DNA of 64,000 nucleotides from Colwellia ponticola (lineage in GTDB: Bacteria > Pseudomonadota > Gammaproteobacteria > Enterobacterales > Alteromonadaceae): positions 62,001 through 126,000 of the forward strand of contig NZ_SZVP01000005.1 of assembly GCF_005885605.1 (NCBI RefSeq). Reading direction: 5' to 3'. The notes beneath the pieces are model-generated. The model searched no databases and had not been told where the DNA came from. It saw only the letters and a program-made list of their open reading frames with translations. The translations under genes were made by a program, and so were the position numbers. The stretch's first letter is position 1; each line of letters begins with the position of its first letter. This document shows, piece after piece, positions 31,095 to 40,559 of the stretch.

Positions 31095-31165
31095 GGTATA
31101 TATCCTTAAAATGTAATGAAATAGGTATAATGATATCTTTTCTATTGGAACTTTAGGATATTTTT

Positions 31166-32509
31166 TTGATAAAGACTAGCTCTTTCGAACAACACAAACG
31201 CTTATTTTACTTAGCTTTACCCATGGTTTTGTCAAATATCACCGTTCCCCTACTCGGGCTAGTCGATACGGCTGTAATAGGGCATCTCGAGCATGCTTAT
31301 TTCTTAGGCGGCAGTACCATTGGCGCTATGCTCATTACCCTAGTCGTGTCACTTTGTGGCTTCTTACGAATGTCGACAACGGGTTTAAGTGCGCAAACAC
31401 TAGGACTCGGCGATTTATCCAAAAATTTGCTCGTATTACTGCGTGGCGTTTTTCTCGCCTTTATTATTGGACTATTACTCATTTTACTGCAAAGTCCTTT
31501 TCTTGATATTGCACTAACGGTTGCCGGTGGCTCAGAAAAAGTACAATGGTATGCCTATCAATATGCACAAATTCGTATTTGGGGAGTCCCTGCATCACTA
31601 GCAAACTTGGTAATTCTGGGTTGGCTCATCGGTAATCAACAGGGAAAAACGGTGATGTGGGTACTCATTGCCACCAACTTAGTCAACGTTTTTTTAGACT
31701 TGGTGTTTGTTTATGTTTTTAATTGGCAAGTACAAGGCGTGGCTTTAGCAAGCTTACTCGCAGAATACTCGGGTATGTCATTAGGTATAGTTTTTATTGC
31801 AAAATACTATAAAAACGCGTTGAAAAAATTACTCTTAGATAAGCAACAATTCAACCGACTATTATTAAATAAGCAAGTATTACGCAATTACTTCCAGCTC
31901 AATCGTGATATTTTGATCCGTACATTATGTTTACAAGCTTGCTTGTTGTTTATCACTTTTCAAGGTGCACGGCTAGGTGATACTGTCGTCGCCGCTAATG
32001 CTATTTTGATGAATTTTCTACTACTAATTTCTTTTAGTTTAGATGGTATTGCCAATGCAACTGAAGCTATGGTGGGTAAAGCTCATGGGGAAAAAAACCT
32101 TAAAGAGCTGAAACGAACGGTAAATATATCACTGTTTTGGAGTTTTATCTTTGCTTGTTTTTATGCGTTGTTATTTGCCGTTTTTGGTTCTTTTTTCTTA
32201 ACGATAATTTCAGACATTCCTAGCGTTATAGACTTCGCTCAACAGTATATCGCGTGGATGGTATTACTACCGCTAGTTTCCTGTTGGTGCTTTTTATATG
32301 ATGGTGTTTATATTGGTTTAATGCAGGCTAAGGTCATGCGAAATAGTATGATAGTAGCAACTTTCGGCTGTTTTTTTCCCGTATGGTATTTATTACAAGA
32401 TATGGGTAATCACAGTTTATGGGCTGCTTATTCGGCATTTATGCTGGTGAGAGGGATAAGTTTAGCGTGGCATTTTCATTACTATCAAGCAGAAAGTACT
32501 TATGCTTAA
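31166..32509 (+). CDS. MATE family transporter (DinF-like)
   Basis: 447 residues, twelve predicted membrane helices in two halves. N-terminal LPMVLSNITVPLLGLVDTAV and GHLEHAYFLGG fit the DinF branch of MATE sodium- or proton-driven exporters; RMSTTGLSAQTLG and SLDGIANATEAMVGKA are further conserved loops. Start is a TTG at 31166 with TTAGGAT upstream. Divergent from the deacetylase gene, 71 bp apart. In E. coli dinF is next to lexA and SOS-controlled; here it is about 10 kb away and no CTG-N10-CAG box is seen upstream. Confidence 0.88.
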   Translation: MIKTSSFEQHKRLFYLALPMVLSNITVPLLGLVDTAVIGHLEHAYFLGGSTIGAMLITLVVSLCGFLRMSTTGLSAQTLGLGDLSKNLLVLLRGVFLAFIIGLLLILLQSPFLDIALTVAGGSEKVQWYAYQYAQIRIWGVPASLANLVILGWLIGNQQGKTVMWVLIATNLVNVFLDLVFVYVFNWQVQGVALASLLAEYSGMSLGIVFIAKYYKNALKKLLLDKQQFNRLLLNKQVLRNYFQLNRDILIRTLCLQACLLFITFQGARLGDTVVAANAILMNFLLLISFSLDGIANATEAMVGKAHGEKNLKELKRTVNISLFWSFIFACFYALLFAVFGSFFLTIISDIPSVIDFAQQYIAWMVLLPLVSCWCFLYDGVYIGLMQAKVMRNSMIVATFGCFFPVWYLLQDMGNHSLWAAYSAFMLVRGISLAWHFHYYQAESTYA

Positions 32510-32553
32510 CTTTGACCAGCGAAATGTTTAACATCGCTTTTAAATAAGAGGTG

Positions 32554-32919
32554 CTAATACTTAACGTTACATGAGCTACAGTAGTTAATAAGCTGCGCGA
32601 GTATAATGCCACAAGCCAAACCGACAACATTGGCAGCCATATCAAGCCATTCGCCATAGCGATTAACATAAGGTTGAATTAACTCAATCGCACCACTAAA
32701 GCCAGCAAAGCCTAAAGCTATCCATAACCAATATTTAGGCTTTGCTAATGCTACAGGTAACATTAACGCGCCATAAGCAATAAAGTGGTGGGTTTTATCA
32801 GTGCCGGGTACTTGCGGCAAGTGAGCAACAGGCCATAAAGATAAAGTGGCAATAGCAGCAAGTAAAATAACCGTCATGCTAAGCCAATATTGTTTTATTA
32901 ACTGGATGATAAGTGTCAT
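32554..32919 (-). CDS. VanZ family membrane protein
   Basis: 121 residues, four membrane helices. TDKTHHFIAYGALMLPVALA and GAIELIQPYVNRYGEWLDMA carry the VanZ-like pattern (His-His, then Glu-x-x-Gln and Asp facing the core). VanZ-like proteins affect glycopeptide tolerance in Gram-positive bacteria; the role in Gram-negative bacteria is unknown. It lies 13 bp after the small membrane protein gene upstream, probably one transcript with it. Confidence 0.82.
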   Translation of the reverse strand: MTLIIQLIKQYWLSMTVILLAAIATLSLWPVAHLPQVPGTDKTHHFIAYGALMLPVALAKPKYWLWIALGFAGFSGAIELIQPYVNRYGEWLDMAANVVGLACGIILAQLINYCSSCNVKY

Positions 32920-32932
32920 TAGGTATTATCTA

Positions 32933-33193
32933 TTATTTACTTGAGCGTTTGCTTGTCGATTGGGTGCGATAGAGTATATTTAGCCAGCGATTCGCAAATA
33001 TGCCTGCATAACCATACGCGGCTAATAAGCATGCTAATATCAGTGTCATAATACCAATTATTTGCCAAAGGTGATGATAAAAATAGCCCAAAGCAATAAA
33101 GAACAAACCAATAATAAAAAGGCCAAGCCCACGTAAAAACAGTCTTAAACTGTGCTGTGGGTTTTGGCCTAGTTTTTCTAATAATTTAATCAT
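32933..33193 (-). CDS. Small two-helix membrane protein, unknown function
   Basis: 86 residues: amphipathic start (MIKLLEKLGQNPQH), two membrane helices (about 19-40 and 46-66), and a basic C-terminal tail (TQSTSKRSSK). I do not recognise a family. It lies 37 bp after nfuA and 13 bp before the VanZ gene, all leftward, so it probably belongs to the nfuA transcript. Confidence 0.65.
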   Translation of the reverse strand: MIKLLEKLGQNPQHSLRLFLRGLGLFIIGLFFIALGYFYHHLWQIIGIMTLILACLLAAYGYAGIFANRWLNILYRTQSTSKRSSK

Positions 33194-33230
33194 AGCTAAT
33201 TAGCGAGGTTTGAACTTTCACCGTTACACT

Positions 33231-33809
33231 TTAGTAATAAGAGTGTTCGCCGCGCTCATGTTCGGTAGCATCTTTAACGCCTTTAATTTCACCTGCCATT
33301 AACTCAATTAATTGCTTTTCAATACCATCTTTTACGGTAACGTCAATTTGTGCACAACCATTACAGCCGCCGCCAAATTGTAGTACTGCATAGCCATCGT
33401 CGGTAATTTCTACTAAAGTACATTCACCACCATGACCCGCTAACTGAGGGTTTACTTCTGCTTGTAAAAAGTAATGTACTCGTTCAAACAAAGGCGCATC
33501 ATCAGCCACTTTACGTAATTTAGCATTAGGAGCTTTTAACGTTAACTGCGATCCCATTTTGTCAGTGGTAAAATCAATTTCAGCATCTTCTAAAAAACTT
33601 TTACTATCAGCATCTACCATCGCTGAAAAACCATCAAAAGGAAGTTTAATATCATCAGCCTCAACCGCATCAGGTGGACAATATGATACGCCACATTCAG
33701 CTTTCGCTGTACCAGGGTTTACAACAAAAACACGAATATGAGTACCTTCAGCTTGTTGTGAAAGTAAATTAATAAAATGCTTTTGAGCGTTTTCTGAAAT
33801 AGTGATCAT
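33231..33809 (-). CDS. nfuA: Fe/S biogenesis protein NfuA
   Basis: 192 residues. N-terminal degenerate A-type scaffold domain (about 1-95) and C-terminal Nfu domain with the cluster-binding CxxC (Cys149/Cys152 in [19 protein letters not shown]). A dimer holds a 4Fe-4S cluster and passes it to targets such as aconitase under stress. Extra cysteines at 39 and 44 replace the usual A-type ligands. Neighbourhood with comF and bioH is conserved in gammaproteobacteria. Confidence 0.97.
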   Translation of the reverse strand: MITISENAQKHFINLLSQQAEGTHIRVFVVNPGTAKAECGVSYCPPDAVEADDIKLPFDGFSAMVDADSKSFLEDAEIDFTTDKMGSQLTLKAPNAKLRKVADDAPLFERVHYFLQAEVNPQLAGHGGECTLVEITDDGYAVLQFGGGCNGCAQIDVTVKDGIEKQLIELMAGEIKGVKDATEHERGEHSYY

Positions 33810-34058
33810 TGTTTTTTGCTCTCTTTGCTCTTTGAAACGGTTATCGCTTTACAATAACATGACTTTAACGCCATGTTAAAGTCTCTTTGATTCACGATAG
33901 AAGTCTCTAGTTTAAGGTATCTAGTTAAAAAATACCCGACTACTTTAGTCAAGTATAACCATTTTACGCTGCTATCTAGTTATGTGCCAATGATTTCTAT
34001 GCTTTTGTTCTAGCCTTGACGTTTTTAGCCACAAGTGATCTATGGATTAAGTAGCTCT

Positions 34059-34814
34059 CTATTTAGGTAATGTCAGACAAACCGTAACTAAGGTAACTGT
34101 TTCAACGCCAGCTTGCTTTAATAATTTACTGATTTCACTGGCAGTACTACCCGTGGTAACCACATCATCAACAAGCAATATATGCTTAACATTACTCGCT
34201 AATGAGTATTGTAAAGCAAAGGCATTCGCTAAGTTCTTTCGTCGTTGATGACCTGTTTTACCCATCTGACTATCATTATTTTTCACTCGGATAACAAGGT
34301 TAGCCTCATAGGGTAATGATAATTGCTCAGCAAAATCTTTTGCGATGAGGTGTGCTTGATTATAACCTCGTATTTGCCATTTTTTAATATGTAAAGGTAC
34401 TGACAATACTAAATCGACAGGTTCAATAATATTAGTTTGTAACATTTTTTGCCATTGAGCGCAGAGCAAAGTACTAAATAAACCCGCTAACTCAAAACGA
34501 CCTAAATATTTCATTTGAGCTAGCCAATGATTAAAAGGGTAAATGTAGGGTGATACAGCAAATAGTCGCTCAAAATGAATTTTAGGTAAAGCATGATAAA
34601 TAGCAGGCCAATTCAGTAGATTTCCCGCAACGACGTTTTGATCAAAATAAGGTAAATCATTAATGCAGTGTTGACACAATAGCGCCTGTGAGAGCTGATA
34701 ACCAAGTAAGTCGGTGTTATTAATTTTTGCACCGCATAAATCACAACAACTAATGTGCTTAAGGCCATTAAGGTAATAGCTTTTAAACTTAGTTAAGTCT
34801 AGCTTCCATAGCAT
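34059..34814 (-). CDS. comF: ComF family protein (phosphoribosyltransferase-like)
   Basis: 251 residues. N-terminal zinc-ribbon-like cysteines (CCDLC and LCQHC), then a phosphoribosyltransferase-type core with RGYNQAHLIA and the PRPP-loop motif ILLVDDVVTTGSTASE. ComF is needed for uptake of transforming DNA in naturally competent bacteria; in E. coli the relative GntX (YhgH) is linked to use of DNA as nutrient. Divergent from bioH, an arrangement common in gammaproteobacteria. ATG preceded by GGAAGTG. Confidence 0.92.
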   Translation of the reverse strand: MLWKLDLTKFKSYYLNGLKHISCCDLCGAKINNTDLLGYQLSQALLCQHCINDLPYFDQNVVAGNLLNWPAIYHALPKIHFERLFAVSPYIYPFNHWLAQMKYLGRFELAGLFSTLLCAQWQKMLQTNIIEPVDLVLSVPLHIKKWQIRGYNQAHLIAKDFAEQLSLPYEANLVIRVKNNDSQMGKTGHQRRKNLANAFALQYSLASNVKHILLVDDVVTTGSTASEISKLLKQAGVETVTLVTVCLTLPK

Positions 34815-34901
34815 ATCACTTCCCTTCTGCTACTGTTCAATATGTTATAAACTGATATTTTATTCTTTCATTCTCTAAGTACCTAAGGCGCTCTGATAAG
34901 C

Positions 34902-35717
34902 ATGGCAAAAAATTTAACACTTTCCACATTTTCTCCTCTCAACTCACTTAAAAAACCTATCATTCCTATTGTACTTATTCATGGTTGGGGGCTAAATTCA
35001 GGTGTTTGGCAACCACTACTTGCGCTGTTCAATGACAATAAAGACAGTCACTACCAACTAATAACAATTGATCTTCCTGGTTTTGGCCTCAATAGTGACC
35101 TTGATATAACACCATACTCTTTAACTAATATTTGCCAACATATTGAACAGGTTATTGACCAACCTGCTATTTATCTTGGTTGGTCTTTAGGTGGATTAAT
35201 TGCCACAGAAATGTCACTCAAATACCCTGAAAAAGTTTTAGCATTAATTACGGTGGCCAGCAGTCCTTATTTTGTCGAACAACAAGTTAATCATTGGCCG
35301 GGTATAAAAGCACAGGTATTAGATAATTTTCATAAACAATTAGCTAATGATACTGAAAAAACAATCAGTGGCTTTTTGAAAATACAAGCGATGGGTAGCC
35401 CACATATTCGACAAGATTTGAAATTAATCAGTCAGCTAGTTATGGCGCACCCTCTCCCTGATCAAAAAGTTTTAGCTCATTCACTAAAATTATTAAGTCA
35501 GTGTGATCTTCGCCGGCAACTAACTGATATCAAGCAACCTTTTTTGCGTTTATACGGCCTTAACGATAGCTTAATACCTAAAACAGTTATTGAAAAAATT
35601 CGCCACTTAGCACCTGACAGTGATGAGTATTTGTTTGAGTCTGCTTCACACGCACCATTTATCTCCCATCTCGATGAATTTCATCAGGTGTTGAGCGACT
35701 GGCTAGCATCCATTTAA
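34902..35717 (+). CDS. bioH: Pimeloyl-ACP methyl ester carboxylesterase BioH
   Basis: 271-residue alpha/beta hydrolase. Oxyanion motif VLIHGWGLNSGVW, nucleophile Ser95 in YLGWSLGGLIA, catalytic Asp in YGLNDSLIP, and catalytic His in SASHAPFISH. BioH cuts the methyl ester of pimeloyl-ACP, ending the disguised fatty-acid route to biotin. Location divergent from comF and away from bioABFCD is typical. The fold is shared by many esterases, but motif spacing and context favour BioH. Confidence 0.92.
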   Translation: MAKNLTLSTFSPLNSLKKPIIPIVLIHGWGLNSGVWQPLLALFNDNKDSHYQLITIDLPGFGLNSDLDITPYSLTNICQHIEQVIDQPAIYLGWSLGGLIATEMSLKYPEKVLALITVASSPYFVEQQVNHWPGIKAQVLDNFHKQLANDTEKTISGFLKIQAMGSPHIRQDLKLISQLVMAHPLPDQKVLAHSLKLLSQCDLRRQLTDIKQPFLRLYGLNDSLIPKTVIEKIRHLAPDSDEYLFESASHAPFISHLDEFHQVLSDWLASI

Positions 35718-35807
35718 CGATACAGTATATATAACTTCACCTTTACTTTTTGACTATTTAGGTCAATAATTAACCATTGCAAAGTTATTATTATTAGGAG
35801 ATTGCCC

Positions 35808-36122
35808 GTGGAAATACCATCAGCATTCAATTCAGGTTTACAGGGCTTACAAAATGCAAGTGCAACTGCTAACAAGGCTGCAGCTGATATTGCTACGAAT
35901 ACAACATTAAATACTGACGTACAAAAGGCCCCTGGTAACCAAGGTGAAGTAAGCACCGAAATAAGCACTGAGCTAAGTAGTTCAGCTAAACCGTCACAAT
36001 TACCTGATTTAAATCAAGAGATTGTGAATTTAAAAGTGGCTGAATACCAAGCAAAATCTTCGACAGAAGTCATTAAAAGTGCCGATGACGCTCTTGGCAC
36101 TTTACTCGATGTCACCGCTTAA
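35808..36122 (+). CDS. Mini flagellar rod/hook-like protein (terminal helices only), function unknown
   Basis: 104 residues from the GTG at 35808, seven bases after AGGAG; a TTG at 35802 is too close to that site. The N-terminus AFNSGLQGLQNASATANKAA resembles the first helix of FlgB/FlgG/FlgE-type proteins, and the C-terminus NQEIVNLKVAEYQAKSSTEV followed by IKSADDALGTLLDV resembles their last helix, which in FlgG reads like EMVNMIxAQRAYEAN ... ADEMLGTLLNI. The middle is a short Ser/Thr-rich linker with no beta domain. No flagellar genes are adjacent; 44 bp downstream is a putative metalloprotease gene. No signal peptide, as expected for a flagellar type III substrate. Homology is by eye. Confidence 0.6.
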   Translation: MEIPSAFNSGLQGLQNASATANKAAADIATNTTLNTDVQKAPGNQGEVSTEISTELSSSAKPSQLPDLNQEIVNLKVAEYQAKSSTEVIKSADDALGTLLDVTA

Positions 36123-36166
36123 TTTGTCCATTTTAATCGAGTAACAATTGGTAAATAATTTTACTT

Positions 36167-37189
36167 ATGAATATTACTCCGCACACCACAAGTTTACCTT
36201 TAGCAACGGTGGTCAATCAGCCTACGGATGGTTTGCGTCGTGAGAATAATCAACGAGAAATTATCACCAAGGTTATTGGTACCAACCCATCAGCTGCAGA
36301 TAAAGGTGTCGCTTCAGATAAAGAACGTGCTAGAACACCCGCACAAAGCAATGAACAACTTGATTTTACTAGCCTAAGAAAACAAGCCGAGCATGCAGCA
36401 AGCGTTATTACTGAGCAAGATAACCATCAAAATGAACAACAAAGCGGTCAACAAGAACAAAACACAGAGAAGGGACAAGAAGAACAAGATAACCCTAAAG
36501 TAAACGCTGTTAAAAATGGTCAATCTGACCAAAACAGCGAGCAAGTACAGGTTGATGAAAAGATTATTAGCCAGTTACAGCAAAGAGACAAAGAAGTAAA
36601 AGCACACGAATTAGCTCATGCTAGCACAGGTGGTGCTACTACAGGCTCTCCTTCTTATACTTTTGAAATAGGTCCAGATGGCAAAAAATATGCAGTCGGT
36701 GGTGAAGTAGCCGTAGATTTAAGCAGCGTAGCTGGCGATCCTCAAGCAACCATAGTTAAGATGCAAAAAGTGTATGCCGCGGCATTAGCGCCAGCAAATC
36801 CCTCAACACAAGATACTAGAGTAGCGGCTAGCGCAGCACAAAAAATTCTCGCGGCACAATCAGAGCTATTAGCCCTGAAAAACGAGAAGTTATCACAAGC
36901 ACATAGTGCTAATGCCAGTAGTAGCCCAGAGAGCAAAGCCAGTTCGAACTTTTATACTAATAACAGTCGTAATAGCAGCGATGAATTTGATGCGTTAATT
37001 AATCGAACCTTTTACGCACAAGATGCTATTGCACCTAGTTCATCTACTGAGCAGCTAAATTCTTTAGCGGTGAATACAGTACAATCTAGTGAAGTTCTAC
37101 AACGTGCGAACCGCATTGAGAATTTTTACTTCAATATCAGTCAAGGTTACGAAAAACCTGATAACTTTCAATTTGAGATAACAGCTTAA
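36167..37189 (+). CDS. Putative metalloprotease of the SprA-related / CJM1_0395-like family
   Basis: 340 residues. The central core carries HELAH (residues 147-151, a zincin HExxH motif) in KEVKAHELAHASTGGATTG, followed by SYTFEIGPDGKKYAVGGEVA, the family signature, with Glu180 a possible third ligand, and DPQATIVKMQKV. The flanks are low-complexity Gln/Asn/Ser-rich and probably disordered. No signal peptide. Proteolysis is predicted only from HExxH; substrate unknown. It follows the rod-like mini-protein by 44 bp and probably shares its transcript; the last four bases overlap the convergent TetR gene. Confidence 0.78.
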   Translation: MNITPHTTSLPLATVVNQPTDGLRRENNQREIITKVIGTNPSAADKGVASDKERARTPAQSNEQLDFTSLRKQAEHAASVITEQDNHQNEQQSGQQEQNTEKGQEEQDNPKVNAVKNGQSDQNSEQVQVDEKIISQLQQRDKEVKAHELAHASTGGATTGSPSYTFEIGPDGKKYAVGGEVAVDLSSVAGDPQATIVKMQKVYAAALAPANPSTQDTRVAASAAQKILAAQSELLALKNEKLSQAHSANASSSPESKASSNFYTNNSRNSSDEFDALINRTFYAQDAIAPSSSTEQLNSLAVNTVQSSEVLQRANRIENFYFNISQGYEKPDNFQFEITA

Positions 37190-37842
37190 CTTATCTCTCT
37201 CTCTTTTTGACATCGTTGTAAATACACATCACGGGCTTGATTAAGCTCACTAATAGCATGTGCTTTAGTGTATGGTCGCAAAATAACTAATATTTTAAGT
37301 ACGCCTTGGTAAAATACCGAATCATTAATTTCATTAACCATAGTCTGAGTTTGATGAAAGCTTACCCAAAAAGTATTAATAAGACGTAGAATACTGACAA
37401 TATCAGCCAATTCATCATCATTAAAATCAATAAAGTCGGCTTTTTTAAGTGAAATTAATAGCTGGCTAACACGCTCTGAAATAGATTGCTGTACCTCAAC
37501 ATACTTTTCTCGTAAGGCAGGGTTTTTATCTAATAACACGGGTAAATTGCTATAGAAAAAGCGAAACCTCATCGTGGTCTGAAAAACCGAATCCATGTAA
37601 AGAATCAATGAATCAAGCGGCTTTATTTGTGCAGAAACCTTAGGCAAAGTATCTAATAACAAGCTACGAGCGTATTCTTCGTAAATAGATAAAATAATGT
37701 CTTCTTTATTACGAAAATGATAATACAGATTACCAGGACTAATGGTTAAGTGAGCCGCTATATGGTTAGTAGTAACATTACGCTCTCCTTGCGCATTAAA
37801 TAATTCAATACTGGCTTGGATTATTTTATCTCTAGTTTTCAT
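37186..37842 (-). CDS. TetR/AcrR family transcriptional regulator
   Basis: 218 residues. N-terminal helix-turn-helix domain: RDKIIQASIELFNAQGERNV, TTNHIAAHLTISPGNLYYHF, RNKEDIILSIYEEY, a textbook TetR DNA-binding domain. The C-terminal helical ligand domain is long and of the type seen in gammaproteobacterial regulators that carry Tyr/Phe-rich central helices (RFRFFYSNLPVLL). The ligand and targets are unknown; the nearest genes are the convergent metalloprotease gene and coaD on the other side. Confidence 0.9.
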   Translation of the reverse strand: MKTRDKIIQASIELFNAQGERNVTTNHIAAHLTISPGNLYYHFRNKEDIILSIYEEYARSLLLDTLPKVSAQIKPLDSLILYMDSVFQTTMRFRFFYSNLPVLLDKNPALREKYVEVQQSISERVSQLLISLKKADFIDFNDDELADIVSILRLINTFWVSFHQTQTMVNEINDSVFYQGVLKILVILRPYTKAHAISELNQARDVYLQRCQKEREIS

Positions 37843-38054
37843 GCAATTACTTCTTATCTTATTTGATTAAAACTAACTCAATCATACTATCAAAATTCAG
37901 TAGATATAAAGGGTTTTGAGTAAATACTTTAACATTTTTCTTTTATTAATGATTTATGATCAATATTACTAATGATCGATGGCTTACCACTAACATTAAA
38001 AGTGCTTGTCACTCGCTTACCGATGACATTACAATGACCAGTAACAATCGATAA

Positions 38055-38540
<486 letters not shown>

Positions 38541-38548
38541 AAACTAGA

Positions 38549-39364
38549 TTAATCGTATTGGCAAGTAGGACAAAAGACAGAGCTACGATTAGATTGCCTA
38601 ATTTCCTCTAATTTAGTCTTACAAACCATACAGGCTTGCCCTGCCCGACCATAGACCATCAATGATTGGGCAAAGTAGCCTGGCCGACCATCTGCCTGAG
38701 TAAAGTCTTTAAGGGTCGTGCCCCCTTGTGCAATAGCTGCACTTAGCACGCTTTTGATAATATGAGTTAAACTATTCATGCGTTTTTCATCAACGTCACC
38801 TGCTTTGCTTGTCGGTAAAATACCTGCCTGAAATAATGCCTCATTCGCATATATATTCCCCACGCCAACCACAACATGATTATTCATAAGAAAAGTTTTA
38901 ATAGGCACTTTTCTGTTACGCGCTTTTTCAAACAAATAGCCCTCAGCAAACTCGTCACTAAGTGGCTCTGGACCTAATTTGCTTAATAAGCCCAGTTCAT
39001 CTTCATCATTAGCTAACCATAACACAGCACCAAAACGCCTAGGATCATTTAAGCGTAAGGTCTTGCCATGTGCAAAAACCAAATCAAAGTGATCATGCTT
39101 AGCAATAACGGTGTCCTGCTCAATAACTCTTACCGTACCAGACATACCTAAATGCATTAAGACTGTACCCGTTGAAAAACGTAATAGCAGATACTTAGCA
39201 CGTCGTTCAACGTTCAGTACTGGTAAACCTATCACTGAGCTAACTTCATCAGGAATAGGCCATCGTAAGCGATGATTGCGAATAATAACGTTGCTTACTT
39301 GTTGATTAATAATATGGGGGCTTATACCTAAGCGACATACTTCTACTTCGGGTAATTCTGGCAT
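38549..39364 (-). CDS. mutM: Formamidopyrimidine-DNA glycosylase
   Basis: 271 residues. Catalytic N-terminus MPELPEVEVCR (Pro2, Glu3), the beta-lysine region in VERRAKYLLLRF, DPRRFGAVLW, the H2TH motif VVGVGNIYANEALF, and the C-terminal zinc finger (CMVCKTKLEEI ... CPTC). It removes 8-oxoguanine and other oxidised purines and nicks the AP site. 37 bp downstream of the membrane-anchored hypothetical gene, so possibly co-transcribed. Confidence 0.98.
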   Translation of the reverse strand: MPELPEVEVCRLGISPHIINQQVSNVIIRNHRLRWPIPDEVSSVIGLPVLNVERRAKYLLLRFSTGTVLMHLGMSGTVRVIEQDTVIAKHDHFDLVFAHGKTLRLNDPRRFGAVLWLANDEDELGLLSKLGPEPLSDEFAEGYLFEKARNRKVPIKTFLMNNHVVVGVGNIYANEALFQAGILPTSKAGDVDEKRMNSLTHIIKSVLSAAIAQGGTTLKDFTQADGRPGYFAQSLMVYGRAGQACMVCKTKLEEIRQSNRSSVFCPTCQYD

Positions 39365-39401
39365 AATGTCTTCTTATAGCTGAGGGTGAGAACCGTTGTC
39401 A

Positions 39402-39899
39402 TTACAAGTTAATAGGGAGTAATTGTTGCGCTAATGTAGCGGGTAATGCCAGCCATATATTGTCTTGTTGCTGATAAATTAATAGCTGATCATTAAGGGG
39501 ATATAATATCAAGGTTCTTGCGTGTAACTCACTAGCCAAGACAATAGTTACGGTAATACCTTGGGCATTATCAATTACCATGTCGGCCGCTTGCACTAAG
39601 CCCTGACTTTGCTGCCAAGAAAATATCATTTGCTCAATTTGCTGCTCAGTTTTGTCCAGTATGATACCTTTCGTGGTTACCTGCCAGCCACGACCAGCAC
39701 GCTCTACCAAAACATGTTGCGTATCTGATAGTTCAATGTCCAAGGTTAAAATAACGCTATGTTGCGGGAGAATTAATCGCTCAGCTTTATTATTTTCCTC
39801 ATCAGGAAAAAGCTTATCGTTAGTCGCATTAATTAATAAAATAATAGTCATCACCGAAAAGATGATGACATTGTTCCAACCTGTTCGAGATAATTTCAT
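39402..39899 (-). CDS. Membrane-anchored protein of unknown function upstream of mutM
   Basis: 165 residues: one N-terminal membrane helix (about 9-25), then a soluble, probably periplasmic, beta-rich domain (SVILTLDIELSDTQHVLVER, GRGWQVTTKGIILDKTEQQI). No catalytic motif and no family that I recognise. ATG at 39899 follows GGAAAGAG. Its 5' leader contains the seven-copy 9-bp repeat at 39913-39975. Co-directional with mutM. Confidence 0.7.
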   Translation of the reverse strand: MKLSRTGWNNVIIFSVMTIILLINATNDKLFPDEENNKAERLILPQHSVILTLDIELSDTQHVLVERAGRGWQVTTKGIILDKTEQQIEQMIFSWQQSQGLVQAADMVIDNAQGITVTIVLASELHARTLILYPLNDQLLIYQQQDNIWLALPATLAQQLLPINL

Positions 39900-39912
39900 A
39901 CTCTTTCCAATA

Positions 39913-39975
39913 AGCTGATAAAGCTGATAAAGCTGATAAAGCTGATAAAGCTGATAAAGCTGATAAAGCTGATAA
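39913..39975. repeat. Tandem repeat, seven copies of a 9-bp unit (agctgataa)
   Basis: Copies begin at 39913, 39922, 39931, 39940, 39949, 39958 and 39967 and are essentially identical. The array ends 13 bp before the start codon of the leftward gene at 39899 and so lies in its 5' leader or promoter. The unit length is a multiple of three, but no coding frame uses it. A perfect array of this type is prone to copy-number change. Confidence 0.95.
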
Positions 39976-40058
39976 ATATATCATACCCAATTTTATATAA
40001 AATAGCCTCTAACTACCTTTTATAGAGATCGTCTCTGTGGACTGTTTAACGGGCATAA

Positions 40059-40084
40059 AAAAACCCGGTAAGAACCGGGTTTTT
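40059..40084 (-). terminator. Intrinsic terminator of rpmB-rpmG
   Basis: AAAAACCCGGT and ACCGGGTTTTT form an 11-bp perfect stem around AAGA, 18 bases after the rpmG stop; T runs on both strands. Confidence 0.92.
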
Positions 40085-40101
40085 AGTCGAAACAAAATTA
40101 A

Positions 40102-40257
40102 TTACTTAATTTTAGCTTCTTTATAGATTACGTGCTTGCGAATGGTTGGATCAAATTTTTTGATTTCCATTTTTTCAGGCATAGTCTTTTTATTCTTATC
40201 TGTAGTATAAAAATGACCAGTACCAGCACTAGAAACTAAACGAATTTTATCGCGCAT
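40102..40257 (-). CDS. rpmG: 50S ribosomal protein L33
   Basis: 51 residues, starting [18 protein letters not shown] and ending [12 protein letters not shown], the typical cysteine-free gammaproteobacterial L33. A small basic protein of the large subunit near the E site. Preceded by AAGGAAAT and 24 bp after rpmB, the standard rpmBG pair. Lack of zinc cysteines means that it is the zinc-independent form. Confidence 0.97.
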   Translation of the reverse strand: MRDKIRLVSSAGTGHFYTTDKNKKTMPEKMEIKKFDPTIRKHVIYKEAKIK

Positions 40258-40281
40258 AATAATTTCCTTAGAATAAAGTGA

Positions 40282-40518
40282 TTAAACTTTTTCGCCACGG
40301 GCACGGATGTCAGCTAATACTACATCAATACCTTTTTTATCGATAATACGCATTCCTTTCGGAGTTAAACGTAATTTAACGAAACGATTTTCGCTCTCAA
40401 CCCAAAAACGGTGAGATTGAAGGTTAGGTAAAAAACGACGACGAGTCGCGTTTCTTGCGTGAGAACGGTTGTTACCAACCATTGGCACCTTGCCTGTTAC
40501 TTGGCAAATTTTAGACAT
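40282..40518 (-). CDS. rpmB: 50S ribosomal protein L28
   Basis: 78 residues: [20 protein letters not shown], then [14 protein letters not shown] and [19 protein letters not shown], all standard L28. It helps late assembly of the large subunit. First gene of rpmB-rpmG; the leader upstream contains a strong hairpin. Confidence 0.98.
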   Translation of the reverse strand: MSKICQVTGKVPMVGNNRSHARNATRRRFLPNLQSHRFWVESENRFVKLRLTPKGMRIIDKKGIDVVLADIRARGEKV

Positions 40519-40559
40519 TTGAGTACTCCAATATTAATTTCAGCTCGAGCTATATTTTC

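Noticed and set aside
31100-31165. SOS box upstream of the DinF-like MATE gene
   Set aside because: No CTG-N10-CAG is present between the divergent genes.
37186-37842. Second SlmA-type nucleoid occlusion protein
   Set aside because: It has a TetR DNA-binding domain but lacks SlmA-specific C-terminal segments; slmA is clearly at 42883-43479.
39913-39975. CRISPR-like array
   Set aside because: Units are 9 bp without spacers; this is a simple tandem repeat and no cas genes are present.
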